A stretch of DNA of 64,000 bases from Bacteroidota bacterium (GCA_963169355.1 CAUJCR010000031.1:1-64000); one strand, 5' to 3'; positions 34,562 through 43,405 are shown, counted from the first letter of the stretch. Notes: generated from the sequence alone by a model not told the origin. Numbers and translations: made by a program.

Positions 34562-37295
34562 CTTCTTCCTCCTTTGCTTTGTTGCTATTAAATTTGAAAG
34601 TAGCTTTTAATAGATAGTATCTTGAAATGATGTTTGTTTTAGTATCGGTAATAACATTAGAGGTTGTATTTCTATTTAAGCTAATATTTTGGTTTAACAT
34701 ATCGTAAGCATAAAATCCAATTATCAAGTTTTCTTTTTTAAAGAATGTTTTAGAAATGTTAGCATCCCAAATAAAATAATTTAAGTTGTAGCCTTGACTT
34801 CTTTGCGAATTAATGGTGTAATTTCCATCGGTTTCGAGAGTGAATTTAAGGGGTAATTTAATAAGCAAATAAGCCGAAAGCCCCTGTGAAGTGTAAGGTT
34901 TGTTGCTACTATTGTTTAACGAAGACTGTGAAAAATTATAATTGTAATAACCACCTACTGAGGCTTCCATTTTTTCTATATTCAATCTTAAATTTAGATT
35001 TAGGTTGCTATTCAAATTTTGTGTTTTGTTGAGTAAATTATTGATTAATGTTTTTCTATCCGAGTAATTAGCAGACCCATCAATGCCAACTTCAAATTGT
35101 TTTGAAAAGAATGGGATACTGGTGCCAACATAAGCATTCGCATTATAATTTCCATTAATATTAATGGCTTGTGATAAAGTTCTGCCAATACTATCGTAAA
35201 GTGTTGATGTAACTATATCGTTATTGATATAATTATACGAAACACCTAGCCAAGTGTATTTTCCTGAGATAGATTTCCATGAATTAAAATTCAAATTAAC
35301 ACCGTGCGAATAGGTAGGTAATAAATTAGGATTACCAATATTAATAAAATTAGGATCGGTGTTGTCTTTTACAGGTTGTAATTGGCTTATGGTAGGGTTT
35401 TGAGAATTTGTGGTATATCTAATGTCTAAAGCCATGTTATCTGAAAATTTATACCTAAGCGTTGAAAATGGTAAGATGTTATTAAAATTTTGAGTGATAA
35501 GTTGATTAGTAAACAAGTTGCTATTATGAACAAATACATTACGTGCCTTTGTGCCAATGGTGAAACGTAATTTTTTAATTTCATATATAAATTTTAAACC
35601 ACCACGGTTTATTTGTTTTGTATTTATAAAATTATTGGTAAGCGACGAGTCGATTTGAGTATATTCTCCTCCGACGTTATTTAATGATTTTTTATCTTGC
35701 TTGCTATTGTAGTACATATAATCATAAGATAATTCTAATTTTATTTTTTTAGTTAAGGGCTCAATAAAACTGGCACTTGCAATATGGTTGATGTTATCTG
35801 TTAATGAACGTTTCTTCTGGTCAATAGATTGTAAAGAGTAAGAATTGGTGTCATTATAAAACGAATTATTGGTTTGTAACATGCTGTTTCCTTTGTTTTC
35901 TGAAATAGCGTTGCTATAATTAAAATTTAAAATCCTATCTGTTTTTTTAAATCGTCTGATAAGTTTTAAGTTGTTAGATATATCAAACCCTTCACTATTT
36001 GAGGCGTTATTTATAAAGGTGTTTCGGGTTTTAATATTATCATTTCTTACAAAATCGGTTTCATCAGCACTATTTGATTGGCCATTTAAAACATTTATTT
36101 TAGATCGAAAATATAAATCAGTTAAAGAGTCTATTTTTTGTTCTAAACCTAAATTAATGGTATGAGATTCGTTTTTTTGAAAAGCATTTGTTTGATTTGA
36201 AGTTCTGTAACTAGTATCGGGTAAGAAAAATTGTGAGGTTTGCTCTGTAAACGATTTTACTTGAGAGGTATTATATGAATAATTAATATTTAGTTTGGTG
36301 TTTTTAGCAATTTTATCCGAGTAATAAAATCCAGACTTTATATTTAACGGGATTCCCTGTGGTGTATTGGTTCTATACATCATCATCATTTCGCCATCAT
36401 CGCCATATTGTGTGTCAAATTCATTATTTAATCCATATTTATACACATCATCCCAATTAAAACTAGAATTAGGCGTATTACTCGCTAAACCAAAAACTGA
36501 GATTTTTAATTTCTTTTTAAAGTAATTAGCTAATACCTCTCCCTCATGATATTTCTGAAAATCGCTGGCTCCACTCAGTTTCCCAAAATAACCCTTCTTA
36601 GCTTCGTCTTTTAATTTTAAGTTTAATATTTTTTGTGTTTCCTCGCCTGTAGAGGCATTAGCGGCATCATCGCTTTTTTTCTCATACACCTGCACTGACT
36701 CGATTGAATTAGCGGCTAAGTTACGAGTAGCCATAGTAGGATCGGTTCCAAAAAATTCATCGCCATCTACTAAAACCTTATCTACCGATTTACCCTGCGA
36801 AGTAATTTTACCATCTTTATCTACCTTTAATCCTGGTAATTTTTTTAATAAATCCTCTACGGTAGCATTGGCTTTTGTTTTAAAAGAATCCGCTACATAT
36901 ACCAAGGTATCGCCTTTATAATAAATAGGATCTTTAAAGGCAAAAACAGTAACTTCATCTAACGTTACATTTTTAGGTTGCATAATTATTTTACCAAAAT
37001 CGTACACCAAATTTTTAGTATCACCAAAAATAAAATAGCCCATATCGGCAAATTTGGGGTGAGAAATAATTACCTGATAAGTATCGATGGGCAATTGTTC
37101 GAGGTTGAAAATTCCTTGTTCATTTGTTCGGGTAAAATTTACTAAAGTAGAGTCCATTAATTTAACAGCCATTACCACTGCATTTTGTAAGGGTGTTTTA
37201 GCAACTGTATCTTGTACATGACCCGAAACGCTCAACTTTTGAGCAAAGGACGAGGAGATTTTTAGTATAAAAAGTAAGAGTATGAATCTCCTCAT
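34551..37295 (-). CDS. TonB-dependent receptor-like beta-barrel protein (OMP_b-brl_3 type)
   Basis: A 914-residue outer-membrane protein. The signal peptide MRRFILLLFILKISSSFAQ is followed by a carboxypeptidase-like regulatory domain (LSVSGHVQDTVAKTPLQNAV) and a plug (TVEDLLKKLPGLKVDKDGKI, VDKVLVDGDEFFGTDPTMAT, IESVQVYEKKSDDAANASTG). A large barrel follows with IRYTTNSQNPTISQLQPVKD and NIGNPNLLPTYSHGVNLNF. This type pairs with GLPGLI proteins, as here. Ligand unknown. There is no TonB box that I can recognise. No clear TAnnTTTG box lies upstream. Confidence 0.88.
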   Translation of the reverse strand: MRRFILLLFILKISSSFAQKLSVSGHVQDTVAKTPLQNAVVMAVKLMDSTLVNFTRTNEQGIFNLEQLPIDTYQVIISHPKFADMGYFIFGDTKNLVYDFGKIIMQPKNVTLDEVTVFAFKDPIYYKGDTLVYVADSFKTKANATVEDLLKKLPGLKVDKDGKITSQGKSVDKVLVDGDEFFGTDPTMATRNLAANSIESVQVYEKKSDDAANASTGEETQKILNLKLKDEAKKGYFGKLSGASDFQKYHEGEVLANYFKKKLKISVFGLASNTPNSSFNWDDVYKYGLNNEFDTQYGDDGEMMMMYRTNTPQGIPLNIKSGFYYSDKIAKNTKLNINYSYNTSQVKSFTEQTSQFFLPDTSYRTSNQTNAFQKNESHTINLGLEQKIDSLTDLYFRSKINVLNGQSNSADETDFVRNDNIKTRNTFINNASNSEGFDISNNLKLIRRFKKTDRILNFNYSNAISENKGNSMLQTNNSFYNDTNSYSLQSIDQKKRSLTDNINHIASASFIEPLTKKIKLELSYDYMYYNSKQDKKSLNNVGGEYTQIDSSLTNNFINTKQINRGGLKFIYEIKKLRFTIGTKARNVFVHNSNLFTNQLITQNFNNILPFSTLRYKFSDNMALDIRYTTNSQNPTISQLQPVKDNTDPNFINIGNPNLLPTYSHGVNLNFNSWKSISGKYTWLGVSYNYINNDIVTSTLYDSIGRTLSQAININGNYNANAYVGTSIPFFSKQFEVGIDGSANYSDRKTLINNLLNKTQNLNSNLNLNLRLNIEKMEASVGGYYNYNFSQSSLNNSSNKPYTSQGLSAYLLIKLPLKFTLETDGNYTINSQRSQGYNLNYFIWDANISKTFFKKENLIIGFYAYDMLNQNISLNRNTTSNVITDTKTNIISRYYLLKATFKFNSNKAKEEEDEF

Positions 37296-37627
37296 ATAGT
37301 AGTTTTATTAGTTAAAATTAATGATATAATACATTACACAGTAAAAGTTACAAAAAATTAACAAACAAAGGATTAAATAGAAGCAGAGCTTCGTTTAATC
37401 TCTATAGGTTATGGGCTGCCCTTCTTGTCTGGCGTGGGTTTCGCTGTTTTTGGTGCGGTGGGGCAGACACTCTCCGTGCCAAGTTTTGGTCTGTGCGTTG
37501 GCTTCCTACGACAGGCTCAGGACAAGTGTGCGACTTGGAAAATGCGAAGCATTCACGAACACAAAAAAACACAACAAATCGTGAGTAATTGTGTGGCTGT
37601 GAAGCGTTGGCATACTGTCTCTTTTTT
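37296..37627. other. intergenic region at the edge of the accessory island
   Basis: This 332-base gap is AT-rich up to about 37400 and visibly G+C-richer from about 37405 to 37550. It contains two copies of GCGTTGGC (37495-37502 and 37604-37611) and the sequence GACAGGCTCAGGACA (37510-37524), part of a short dispersed repeat type known from many genomes. A T tract (37619-37629) ends the segment just past the TIR stop. No gene is supported; a small frame that could be read at 37425-37631 is not convincing. Confidence 0.55.
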
Positions 37628-38476
37628 TTAGTTTAATACTCTGTCAGATATTTCTTTTGCAATTTCTTCAATTGTAAAACTCGATGTATTCAATGCCAAC
37701 ATATCTGCAATTATTGGACTGAATTTTAAAACTTCGTTTTTACTGATTTTATGCCAAATCGGAAGTATTACTTTTTCTCCGTTTACTTCTCTTGCAAAAA
37801 GTCCGTCCAACTCTCTTTGTGGCCATTCTTTGCTGAAAAATGCTTCTGATAAAACTACAATTCCGTAGCGTGAATTTTTAAGTCCGTTGTCAATGGAGCT
37901 TCTAAGGCTGTCGCCAACTCTCAATGTAAATTCATCATACCAAACTTTAAGACCGTGTTGCTGTAAACACTTTACAAAATCTCTCACAAAGTCGGATTTG
38001 TCTTCTGATGCGTGGGAAACAAAAACGTCATAAGTTGTCTGAATAATTGGCTGTGGCTTTAAAACATCAAAAGAATGAAGGGATTGCATTTTCTGCTTTT
38101 CCATTTCCCTTGTAATCTGTTGTTGCAAAGTCAACATTTCTTTTTGCTCTTTCTTTGCTTTGTCTCTTTCTTTCTGTTCTTCTTTGTTGAGTTTGCTTTG
38201 AAGTTCAAGTTTCCTTTTCTGTTTATCGGCTAATGATTTTGATTTCGTACTTTTATCCTTTTCAAGTTTACTTATTTCTTCATTCTTTTTGGTCAAGTCT
38301 TTTTGATATCCAATCATTCTTTTAAGGTCTTTCTCCCTTGCAATTTTGTCAAGCAAACTATGTGCTTCTTTTTGCTTACGAGTGATGTTTGCATCAATGG
38401 GATGAATACTTCTCTCAATCGAGTTTATATCTCGGTCAACATTAGCTATTTCTCTTGCAATACTTTCAATGCTCAT
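37628..38476 (-). CDS. coiled-coil TIR-domain protein, probable defence effector
   Basis: A 282-residue protein. Residues 1 to about 135 are strongly charged coiled coil (AREIANVDRDINSIERSIHP, LTKKNEEISKLEKDKSTKSK, KERDKAKKEQKEMLTLQQQI). Residues 148-282 are a TIR domain: TTYDVFVSHASEDKSDFVRD, LKVWYDEFTLRVGDSLRSSI, SRYGIVVLSEAFFSKEWPQR, ELDGLFAREVNGEKVILPIW. The glutamate at 222 (in PQRELDGL) is the expected NADase catalytic residue. Bacterial TIR proteins of this type usually deplete NAD or make cyclic ADP-ribose signals during phage infection. It lies 2 bases after the type IIG gene, so the two form one operon. Enzymatic activity is inference. Confidence 0.9.
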   Translation of the reverse strand: MSIESIAREIANVDRDINSIERSIHPIDANITRKQKEAHSLLDKIAREKDLKRMIGYQKDLTKKNEEISKLEKDKSTKSKSLADKQKRKLELQSKLNKEEQKERDKAKKEQKEMLTLQQQITREMEKQKMQSLHSFDVLKPQPIIQTTYDVFVSHASEDKSDFVRDFVKCLQQHGLKVWYDEFTLRVGDSLRSSIDNGLKNSRYGIVVLSEAFFSKEWPQRELDGLFAREVNGEKVILPIWHKISKNEVLKFSPIIADMLALNTSSFTIEEIAKEISDRVLN

Positions 38477-38478
38477 TC

Positions 38479-41400
38479 TTAATTACTTTCAATAATTTTA
38501 ATTTCTTCTTCGGTCAAATTGAACATATCATAAATAATCAAATCAATTTTTCTTTCAAGGTCAGTAGTCTCCGAATTGATGTTCATTGATTTTTTGTCTA
38601 AAATGGCTTTAGCAATTTCAATTAATTCGTTATCATATTTGCTAAACATAAATGGCAAGTTATCAACTTCGTAGCCGTTTACATTACTACTGGTGCTACG
38701 GGCTTTGAATATAAAATTTATAAGTTTAGAGTTTAACCAACAAAGCAATAATTCCAATTTGCAATTGAATGGTTCCAATAAGTAGTTGCAAGAATTCGCT
38801 AAAAACATATTACTATCTACAATATTTGCTTTAATCCTTCTTGATTCATTTACTCCTGTCAAACCTTGTAATGCAATTCTTCGCTTTGAAGAATCGGAAA
38901 GTTTTTTGTCCGAAATTATACTTGATAATTTTTTCAAATTGACGAATTCAATCTCGCCTTGAGAAATTTGTTCCTTTTTTGTCTTAATGATAAATCTATC
39001 TAATTGAACTCCTTTCAACAACATAGCATCTGATTGGTTTTGTGTCAATGCAGATTTGCCAAATGTCATATCTATTTCTCCCGTTAAACAAGGTGCTATG
39101 CTTCCAAGTTTAACTACATCGTTTATGGAATAAACTTTTACCAATAAATTAAAAGATTTGGTGTCAGTTAACGGAATCTGAACTAAGTCGGAGTTTAGTT
39201 TTATTAGGTCGTTTGCACTAAAATAAGAACGATTATTACTTATTGTTCTGTCGTAAGAAATTCCAATATCAAATAAATTGTTCGCTTTTCTTTTAGATGT
39301 TAGTAGAATTGCTGTTGACATTTTAACATCTTCAAAAACTCTTCTGCTTGCATTGTCTCTTTCGGGGAAAGCATCTACTTTTATTAAAGAATGGTTTAAA
39401 AAAATATGCTTTCTTAAATTTACTGATGTTGTATCAGTCAAAATTCCGTAAGGGATAATCATACATTGAAATCCAATATCTGAACTTATTTTATAACTAA
39501 ATGCTAAAAATATTCTTGCTGCATTTATTACCCCACCTGTAGCTTCAGGATATTTATTTTTAAGTAGTTCAATTGTTAAGTCGTCTGTTGTTAAAGCAAC
39601 TTTCTTATTCTGTTTTTTATTAAACAAACCATAAGGCGGATTACCAATCACCACATCAAAACCTACAAAATCGCCATCGTCATTCAGCACTTCAGGAAAT
39701 TCAAAACGCCATTCAAAAGCGTTTTCAAAAATCTTGTTGGCTTTTATTTCTTCAATTTCGGCTTCCAATTTTTTAGTTTCTTCGGTCAGTTGTTGCACTT
39801 TCTTGTTCCAATCGGCTTTTTCCTTTTTGCCCATTTCAAAAAGTTGCTCTTGATTGGTCATTTGGTATAAGTCGCCTGAAAGTTTACGTAGCTTCTTTAC
39901 TTTCGGGTCGTTCAATGAAATTTCGCTTCTAAAATCCGATTTAATGTCAGCAATCAGTCGTTCCATTTCTCTTTTCTGTTCCTTGCTTTCAGCGTTTCGG
40001 TACGTGTCAACGGCTATTCGGTAGCTGTCAATGGTCCATTTGCTTTTTTTGAGAGCTTGTTTCAGGTCGGCATCAATGGCAAAACGGCTCACCAAAGAGT
40101 TTCCGCATTTTATGTTGATGTCAATATTCGGAAGTGTTTCAAGCTCTGTGTTGTTTTTGTAGTAAGCATTTTTCAAAAGCTCAATCCACAAACGCAAACG
40201 GCAAATTTTTACCGAGTTGGAATTGATGTCCACACCAAAAAGGCAGTTTTCAATTATGGTTTGCTTTTCGTGGAAAAGCGTTTCTTGTATGCGCTGGCTT
40301 TCCTTGTTGTTTGGATTGTATTCAAACAGTTCTCCTTCTTCATCTGTTACAATCAGTTCATCATTTACCACTTCCACTTGATATTCTTTCAAGCGTTTGC
40401 CGTCACGGTCTTGCAGAATTTTCAAATCGTTTTTAACGGCAATCACTTCGTTAAGTGCCGAAACTAAAAAGTGTCCGGAACCAACGGCAGGGTCGCAAAT
40501 CTTGATGCTGTTTATAATTATGTTGGCTTCTTTGCGGTCGTCAATTTTGTCGTAAAGTTCTTCAATGCTTGTGCAGTTCCATTTTTTAGCTTCGTTGAAT
40601 TTCTGCACCACGGCTTTGCGAATGGTTTCGCGACACATATACATGGTGATGAAACCTGGAGTGAAAAACGAACCGTCTTTATAGCCGTTTATTTTCTCGA
40701 AAATCAATCCGAGAACCGAAGCGTTAATCAGCGTTTTATTGTCTTCCTGAATTTCTTCTCCGCCTTCTGCTCCAAAGTCGTAAGCATCTAAAAATTCAAA
40801 TAAATATTCCAATGTATTTAGACTTCCTGTTCGCTTTTTGCCTTGGTCGTTTTTTAATACGGTGGTTGAAATGATTGGTATTTTCTTATCGTCCTTTAAA
40901 TTGCTTATGAATAAAGTTACTTGTTCAATATCTGTTGGCTCAAAAAGCGAACTGTTTAAGTATGGAACTTTTTCAAATGCTTTTTTTACATCATCGTTTC
41001 TGTCTTTGTATTTACGAGCCAATACCTGAAAAAACAAGCTGTTCAGGTCGTCATAATTTTTGATTTTGTCAAGATTGAGAAACGAATACGATTTATCGCC
41101 TTTGTGATAGGTGATGAGTTGGGCTTCCAACAATTTTAAAAACAAAATACGGTTTATCCAAGTAATCGAAAGTTCAAGAGCAACATTAAAAAGTCTTTCT
41201 TGTTGTGTGTTGCCAAACTGATTTGGCTTTTCAAGTCGGCTCAATTTATCTAAGCTATCAAGCTGAATGATAGCATCTTCAAGGATTGTTCCTGTGTGTC
41301 GTTCACCTGCTTTGTTTCGTTCAATCAGTTTTTTGCTTCCATCTTTGGTTTCAGTCAATCCGATAATGTGCAACAACTCACTGTAAAAACGTTTGTCAAG

Positions 41401-42138
41401 GCTGTTACTGTCGTTGGTAAATGGAAGTTTTAAAAGATGTTCTGGCGATAACAATTTGAATAAAGCAATCAACGAATTGTCGTCTGCCTTGTCAGCATTG
41501 CGAAGCGGCTTTTGATATTCTTGAATATTGAAGTATGTAAATTCAATTTCAGAAGTGATGTCAGCGATAAATGGTTCGGCAATTTGCTTGTAGAAAAAAT
41601 CAGTTTTTGTATCTGCCAAACGTCCGCCTTCAAACTCTGTGAATTGTTTTACAAGGTTTTTATTTTGGGCAAAAAGTCTATCGAAAAGGGTAGCGTCAAA
41701 AATGAACCATTCGTTAATGTTGGTCGCCACCAAATGTTTTACTTCAAGGTTTTTATGTGTAATTCTTTCTCGTAGGTAATACAAAACCAATTCCTGAAAT
41801 GCTTTTACATTCAGTTTTTTGGTGGTAATCATTTCCGTTTTGTTGGTTGGCTTTTTAGCTTCAATGATAATGCCAACTGTCGAGTTTGCATTTTGTCCGT
41901 TATGAATAACAAGGTCGTTTCGGCCTTTGGTATTTATAAAATGATTTGGGTCGTAATAGATTTTCTTTAAAAAGTCAGAAACCAAGTTTTTATGAAACTC
42001 TTCGCTTTCGGTGTCATTTGTCCTGTCGAGTAAAGTAATGAGATTGGTCTTGAAACCTTCAATTTCAGTTCTGTTCGGTTTTACTTTTAAAAAGGCTTTG
42101 TTTAGTGCCTTTTTTGGTTTCAATTCTTTTAAAATCAT
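38479..42138 (-). CDS. type IIG (Eco57I-like) restriction-modification enzyme
   Basis: A 1219-residue enzyme joining nuclease, methyltransferase and specificity parts. N-terminal: KGRNDLVIHNG (Asp75) and VGIIIEAKKPTNK (Glu93-Ala-Lys95), a PD-(D/E)xK site. A helical region runs to about 500. The methyltransferase has SAM motif I KICDPAVGSGHFLVSALNEV near 546 and the amino-methyl motif IV FDVVIGNPPYGLFNKKQ near 833, so N6-adenine methylation is likely. Residues from about 860 form the target-recognition part (LLKGVQLDRFIIKT, INFIFKARSTSSNVNGYEVD). All key residues are present, so it appears intact. The 3' third (38480-39600) is AT-richer than the rest, which suggests domain exchange. Confidence 0.92.
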   Translation of the reverse strand: MILKELKPKKALNKAFLKVKPNRTEIEGFKTNLITLLDRTNDTESEEFHKNLVSDFLKKIYYDPNHFINTKGRNDLVIHNGQNANSTVGIIIEAKKPTNKTEMITTKKLNVKAFQELVLYYLRERITHKNLEVKHLVATNINEWFIFDATLFDRLFAQNKNLVKQFTEFEGGRLADTKTDFFYKQIAEPFIADITSEIEFTYFNIQEYQKPLRNADKADDNSLIALFKLLSPEHLLKLPFTNDSNSLDKRFYSELLHIIGLTETKDGSKKLIERNKAGERHTGTILEDAIIQLDSLDKLSRLEKPNQFGNTQQERLFNVALELSITWINRILFLKLLEAQLITYHKGDKSYSFLNLDKIKNYDDLNSLFFQVLARKYKDRNDDVKKAFEKVPYLNSSLFEPTDIEQVTLFISNLKDDKKIPIISTTVLKNDQGKKRTGSLNTLEYLFEFLDAYDFGAEGGEEIQEDNKTLINASVLGLIFEKINGYKDGSFFTPGFITMYMCRETIRKAVVQKFNEAKKWNCTSIEELYDKIDDRKEANIIINSIKICDPAVGSGHFLVSALNEVIAVKNDLKILQDRDGKRLKEYQVEVVNDELIVTDEEGELFEYNPNNKESQRIQETLFHEKQTIIENCLFGVDINSNSVKICRLRLWIELLKNAYYKNNTELETLPNIDINIKCGNSLVSRFAIDADLKQALKKSKWTIDSYRIAVDTYRNAESKEQKREMERLIADIKSDFRSEISLNDPKVKKLRKLSGDLYQMTNQEQLFEMGKKEKADWNKKVQQLTEETKKLEAEIEEIKANKIFENAFEWRFEFPEVLNDDGDFVGFDVVIGNPPYGLFNKKQNKKVALTTDDLTIELLKNKYPEATGGVINAARIFLAFSYKISSDIGFQCMIIPYGILTDTTSVNLRKHIFLNHSLIKVDAFPERDNASRRVFEDVKMSTAILLTSKRKANNLFDIGISYDRTISNNRSYFSANDLIKLNSDLVQIPLTDTKSFNLLVKVYSINDVVKLGSIAPCLTGEIDMTFGKSALTQNQSDAMLLKGVQLDRFIIKTKKEQISQGEIEFVNLKKLSSIISDKKLSDSSKRRIALQGLTGVNESRRIKANIVDSNMFLANSCNYLLEPFNCKLELLLCWLNSKLINFIFKARSTSSNVNGYEVDNLPFMFSKYDNELIEIAKAILDKKSMNINSETTDLERKIDLIIYDMFNLTEEEIKIIESN

Positions 42139-42195
42139 CTACAAATTATATTTTCTATTTCAGTCGGTTAAGATAAGTTTTAATATCGAAACGAT

Positions 42196-42351
42196 GTTAG
42201 TGCGTTGGCAAAAAAAATGGCTCTTTTGCTTGCGAAGCGGTCGCCTGTACGTTAGGGAAAGCAAATGTGCCTGAATGTGCGGTTGGCTTTTCGGGTCATT
42301 TTTCTGTCGTTTTGTTGATGCTCTGTCTTTCGTCATACGTTTGCCACTAAC
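42196..42351. repeat. G+C-richer element bounded by an imperfect inverted repeat
   Basis: The left end reads GTTAGTGCGTTGGCAAA (42196-42212) and the right end TTTGCCACTAAC (42340-42351). The right end is the reverse complement of GTTAGTGGCAAA, so the two ends match apart from a CGTT insertion on the left. The roughly 130 bases between are clearly G+C-richer than the flanks. It could be a small non-coding mobile or structural element; no transposase is present. Confidence 0.5.
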
Positions 42352-42367
42352 GTCAGCCTGTGAAAAA

Positions 42368-42418
42368 ATTCATTATCACTATCACAAGCTGTTTGTTATT
42401 TGTGAAATAAAAATACAA
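42368..42418. repeat. direct repeat copy A, 51 bp, left of the Fic gene
   Basis: It matches copy B (43541-43585) at 43 of 45 positions, apart from an extra TATCAC here (a tandem duplication of TATCAC). The shared core contains AAGCTGTTTGTTATTT. Both copies are preceded by AGCCT. Confidence 0.85.
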
Positions 42419-42526
42419 ATAAAAAATGAATAAAAATATCGGGAGCATATAATGGCGACTAGGTGTGAGTTTTCTTTCTTCTCGCCCTCTATGTTTTTTA
42501 ATACACTAAGTCAGGTCTATCTTTAA

Positions 42527-43405
42527 TTATTCTTCGTAGTAGTAGGAGTAATCAATGCCTTTCATAAACATTTCTCGATCCTTAATTTTAGGAGTTAACA
42601 CATTTTTTATGAGTTGTTGTAATACACTGCTATCAAAAGTACTAATAATCATTGCATTCATATAATCATCTTTTTTTATCTTGCTCCAATCCACACATTT
42701 TTTCAAGCTTTTCTTCAGCATTAAATCCAGCCATATTCTGGTACTTCTGCCATTGCCCTCCATAAAAGGATGTGCTTTGTTCATCTCCGTGTACTTTAAA
42801 ATAATCTCTTCAAGTGTTGTTTGTGGCATCGCATCTATTTGCTTTAATTTATCTTTTAAGTGTTGAGCATATACAAACTGATAGCCTCCTTTTGAAATAC
42901 TTTTCTCTCTTATTTGCCCAGAAAAATTATACAAGCCACCAAATAGATAAGCGTGTATTTGTTGCAAACCTTTGGTTGTGCCTACTTCAAACTCGTTGAT
43001 TAACTTGCTTTCAAATAAAGTATAAGCTTTCTTTTTACTTTGCCCGTCAATACTGGTGTCGCTGTATAGAAACCAATCCAAAAATTTCATTGCCCTGTTG
43101 TTGGGGAAATTTTTGGATAGCTCAACAATCCCTGCACTATCCAATAAATCGGTTTTGTATTTTTTGCCGTCTGTAGCCATTAACTTCAGTTGGGTAGTAG
43201 CACTAACCAACTGATGGTTTTCCTTTTTCAGTTTGGCTTTCAGGTATTTCCAGTAGTTGCGAACTTTTGTATAGTCCGGTTCTTCGTTCAGTACAGCTAC
43301 AATATCCAACACGCTAAACCACCATTTGGAATTAGCATCGTCCCAAACAGCACGCACCTCACGGTCGTTGAAAAAACGAATGGATATTTTTTGCTGTTCT
43401 TTCAT
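42527..43405 (-). CDS. BRO-N / Fic fusion protein (probable AMP-transferase)
   Basis: A 292-residue protein. Residues 1 to about 115 resemble the BRO-N domain of phage antirepressors and DinD-like proteins: VWDDANSKWWFSVLDIVAVL, TQLKLMATDGKKYKTDLLDS, NRAMKFLDWFLYSD. Residues about 130-292 form a Fic/Doc domain with the active-site motif HPFMEGNGRSTR (His212) and C-terminal IDYSYYYEE, seen in other Fic proteins. Fic enzymes usually transfer AMP to a target hydroxyl; BRO-N usually binds DNA. No small antitoxin gene is adjacent, so self-inhibition or regulation by BRO-N is possible but not shown. The gene lies between direct repeats at the 3' end of gapA. The start is the ATG at 43403-43405. Confidence 0.87.
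   Translation of the reverse strand: MKEQQKISIRFFNDREVRAVWDDANSKWWFSVLDIVAVLNEEPDYTKVRNYWKYLKAKLKKENHQLVSATTQLKLMATDGKKYKTDLLDSAGIVELSKNFPNNRAMKFLDWFLYSDTSIDGQSKKKAYTLFESKLINEFEVGTTKGLQQIHAYLFGGLYNFSGQIREKSISKGGYQFVYAQHLKDKLKQIDAMPQTTLEEIILKYTEMNKAHPFMEGNGRSTRIWLDLMLKKSLKKCVDWSKIKKDDYMNAMIISTFDSSVLQQLIKNVLTPKIKDREMFMKGIDYSYYYEE

Larger units (their letters stand above)
42139..42526. other. intergenic region with repeats between type IIG and Fic genes
   Basis: This 388-base gap holds the likely promoter area of the type IIG gene, a G+C-richer element with inverted ends (42196-42351), the first copy of a direct repeat (42368-42418), and about 105 AT-rich bases before the Fic stop in which I see nothing further. 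No ORF of convincing quality lies in it. Confidence 0.6.

Noticed and set aside
37425-37631. 68-codon plus-strand ORF next to the TIR gene
   Set aside because: It overlaps the TIR stop on the other strand, has an odd composition and no recognisable domain; it is better explained as the G+C-richer border segment.
40057-40791. Plus-strand ORFs opposite the type IIG gene
   Set aside because: They lie antisense to conserved methyltransferase motifs and show no domain or start context; the minus-strand gene explains the openness.
42238-42352. Integron attC-like site (GTTAGGG and CACTAAC in inverted order)
   Set aside because: The core motifs are in the wrong order for an attC site (GTTRRRY comes first), the bases do not fit RYYYAAC, and no integrase gene is present.
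42527-43405. Prophage remnant because of the BRO-N domain
   Set aside because: No other phage-type gene lies nearby; BRO-N domains also occur in non-phage toxin-like proteins.
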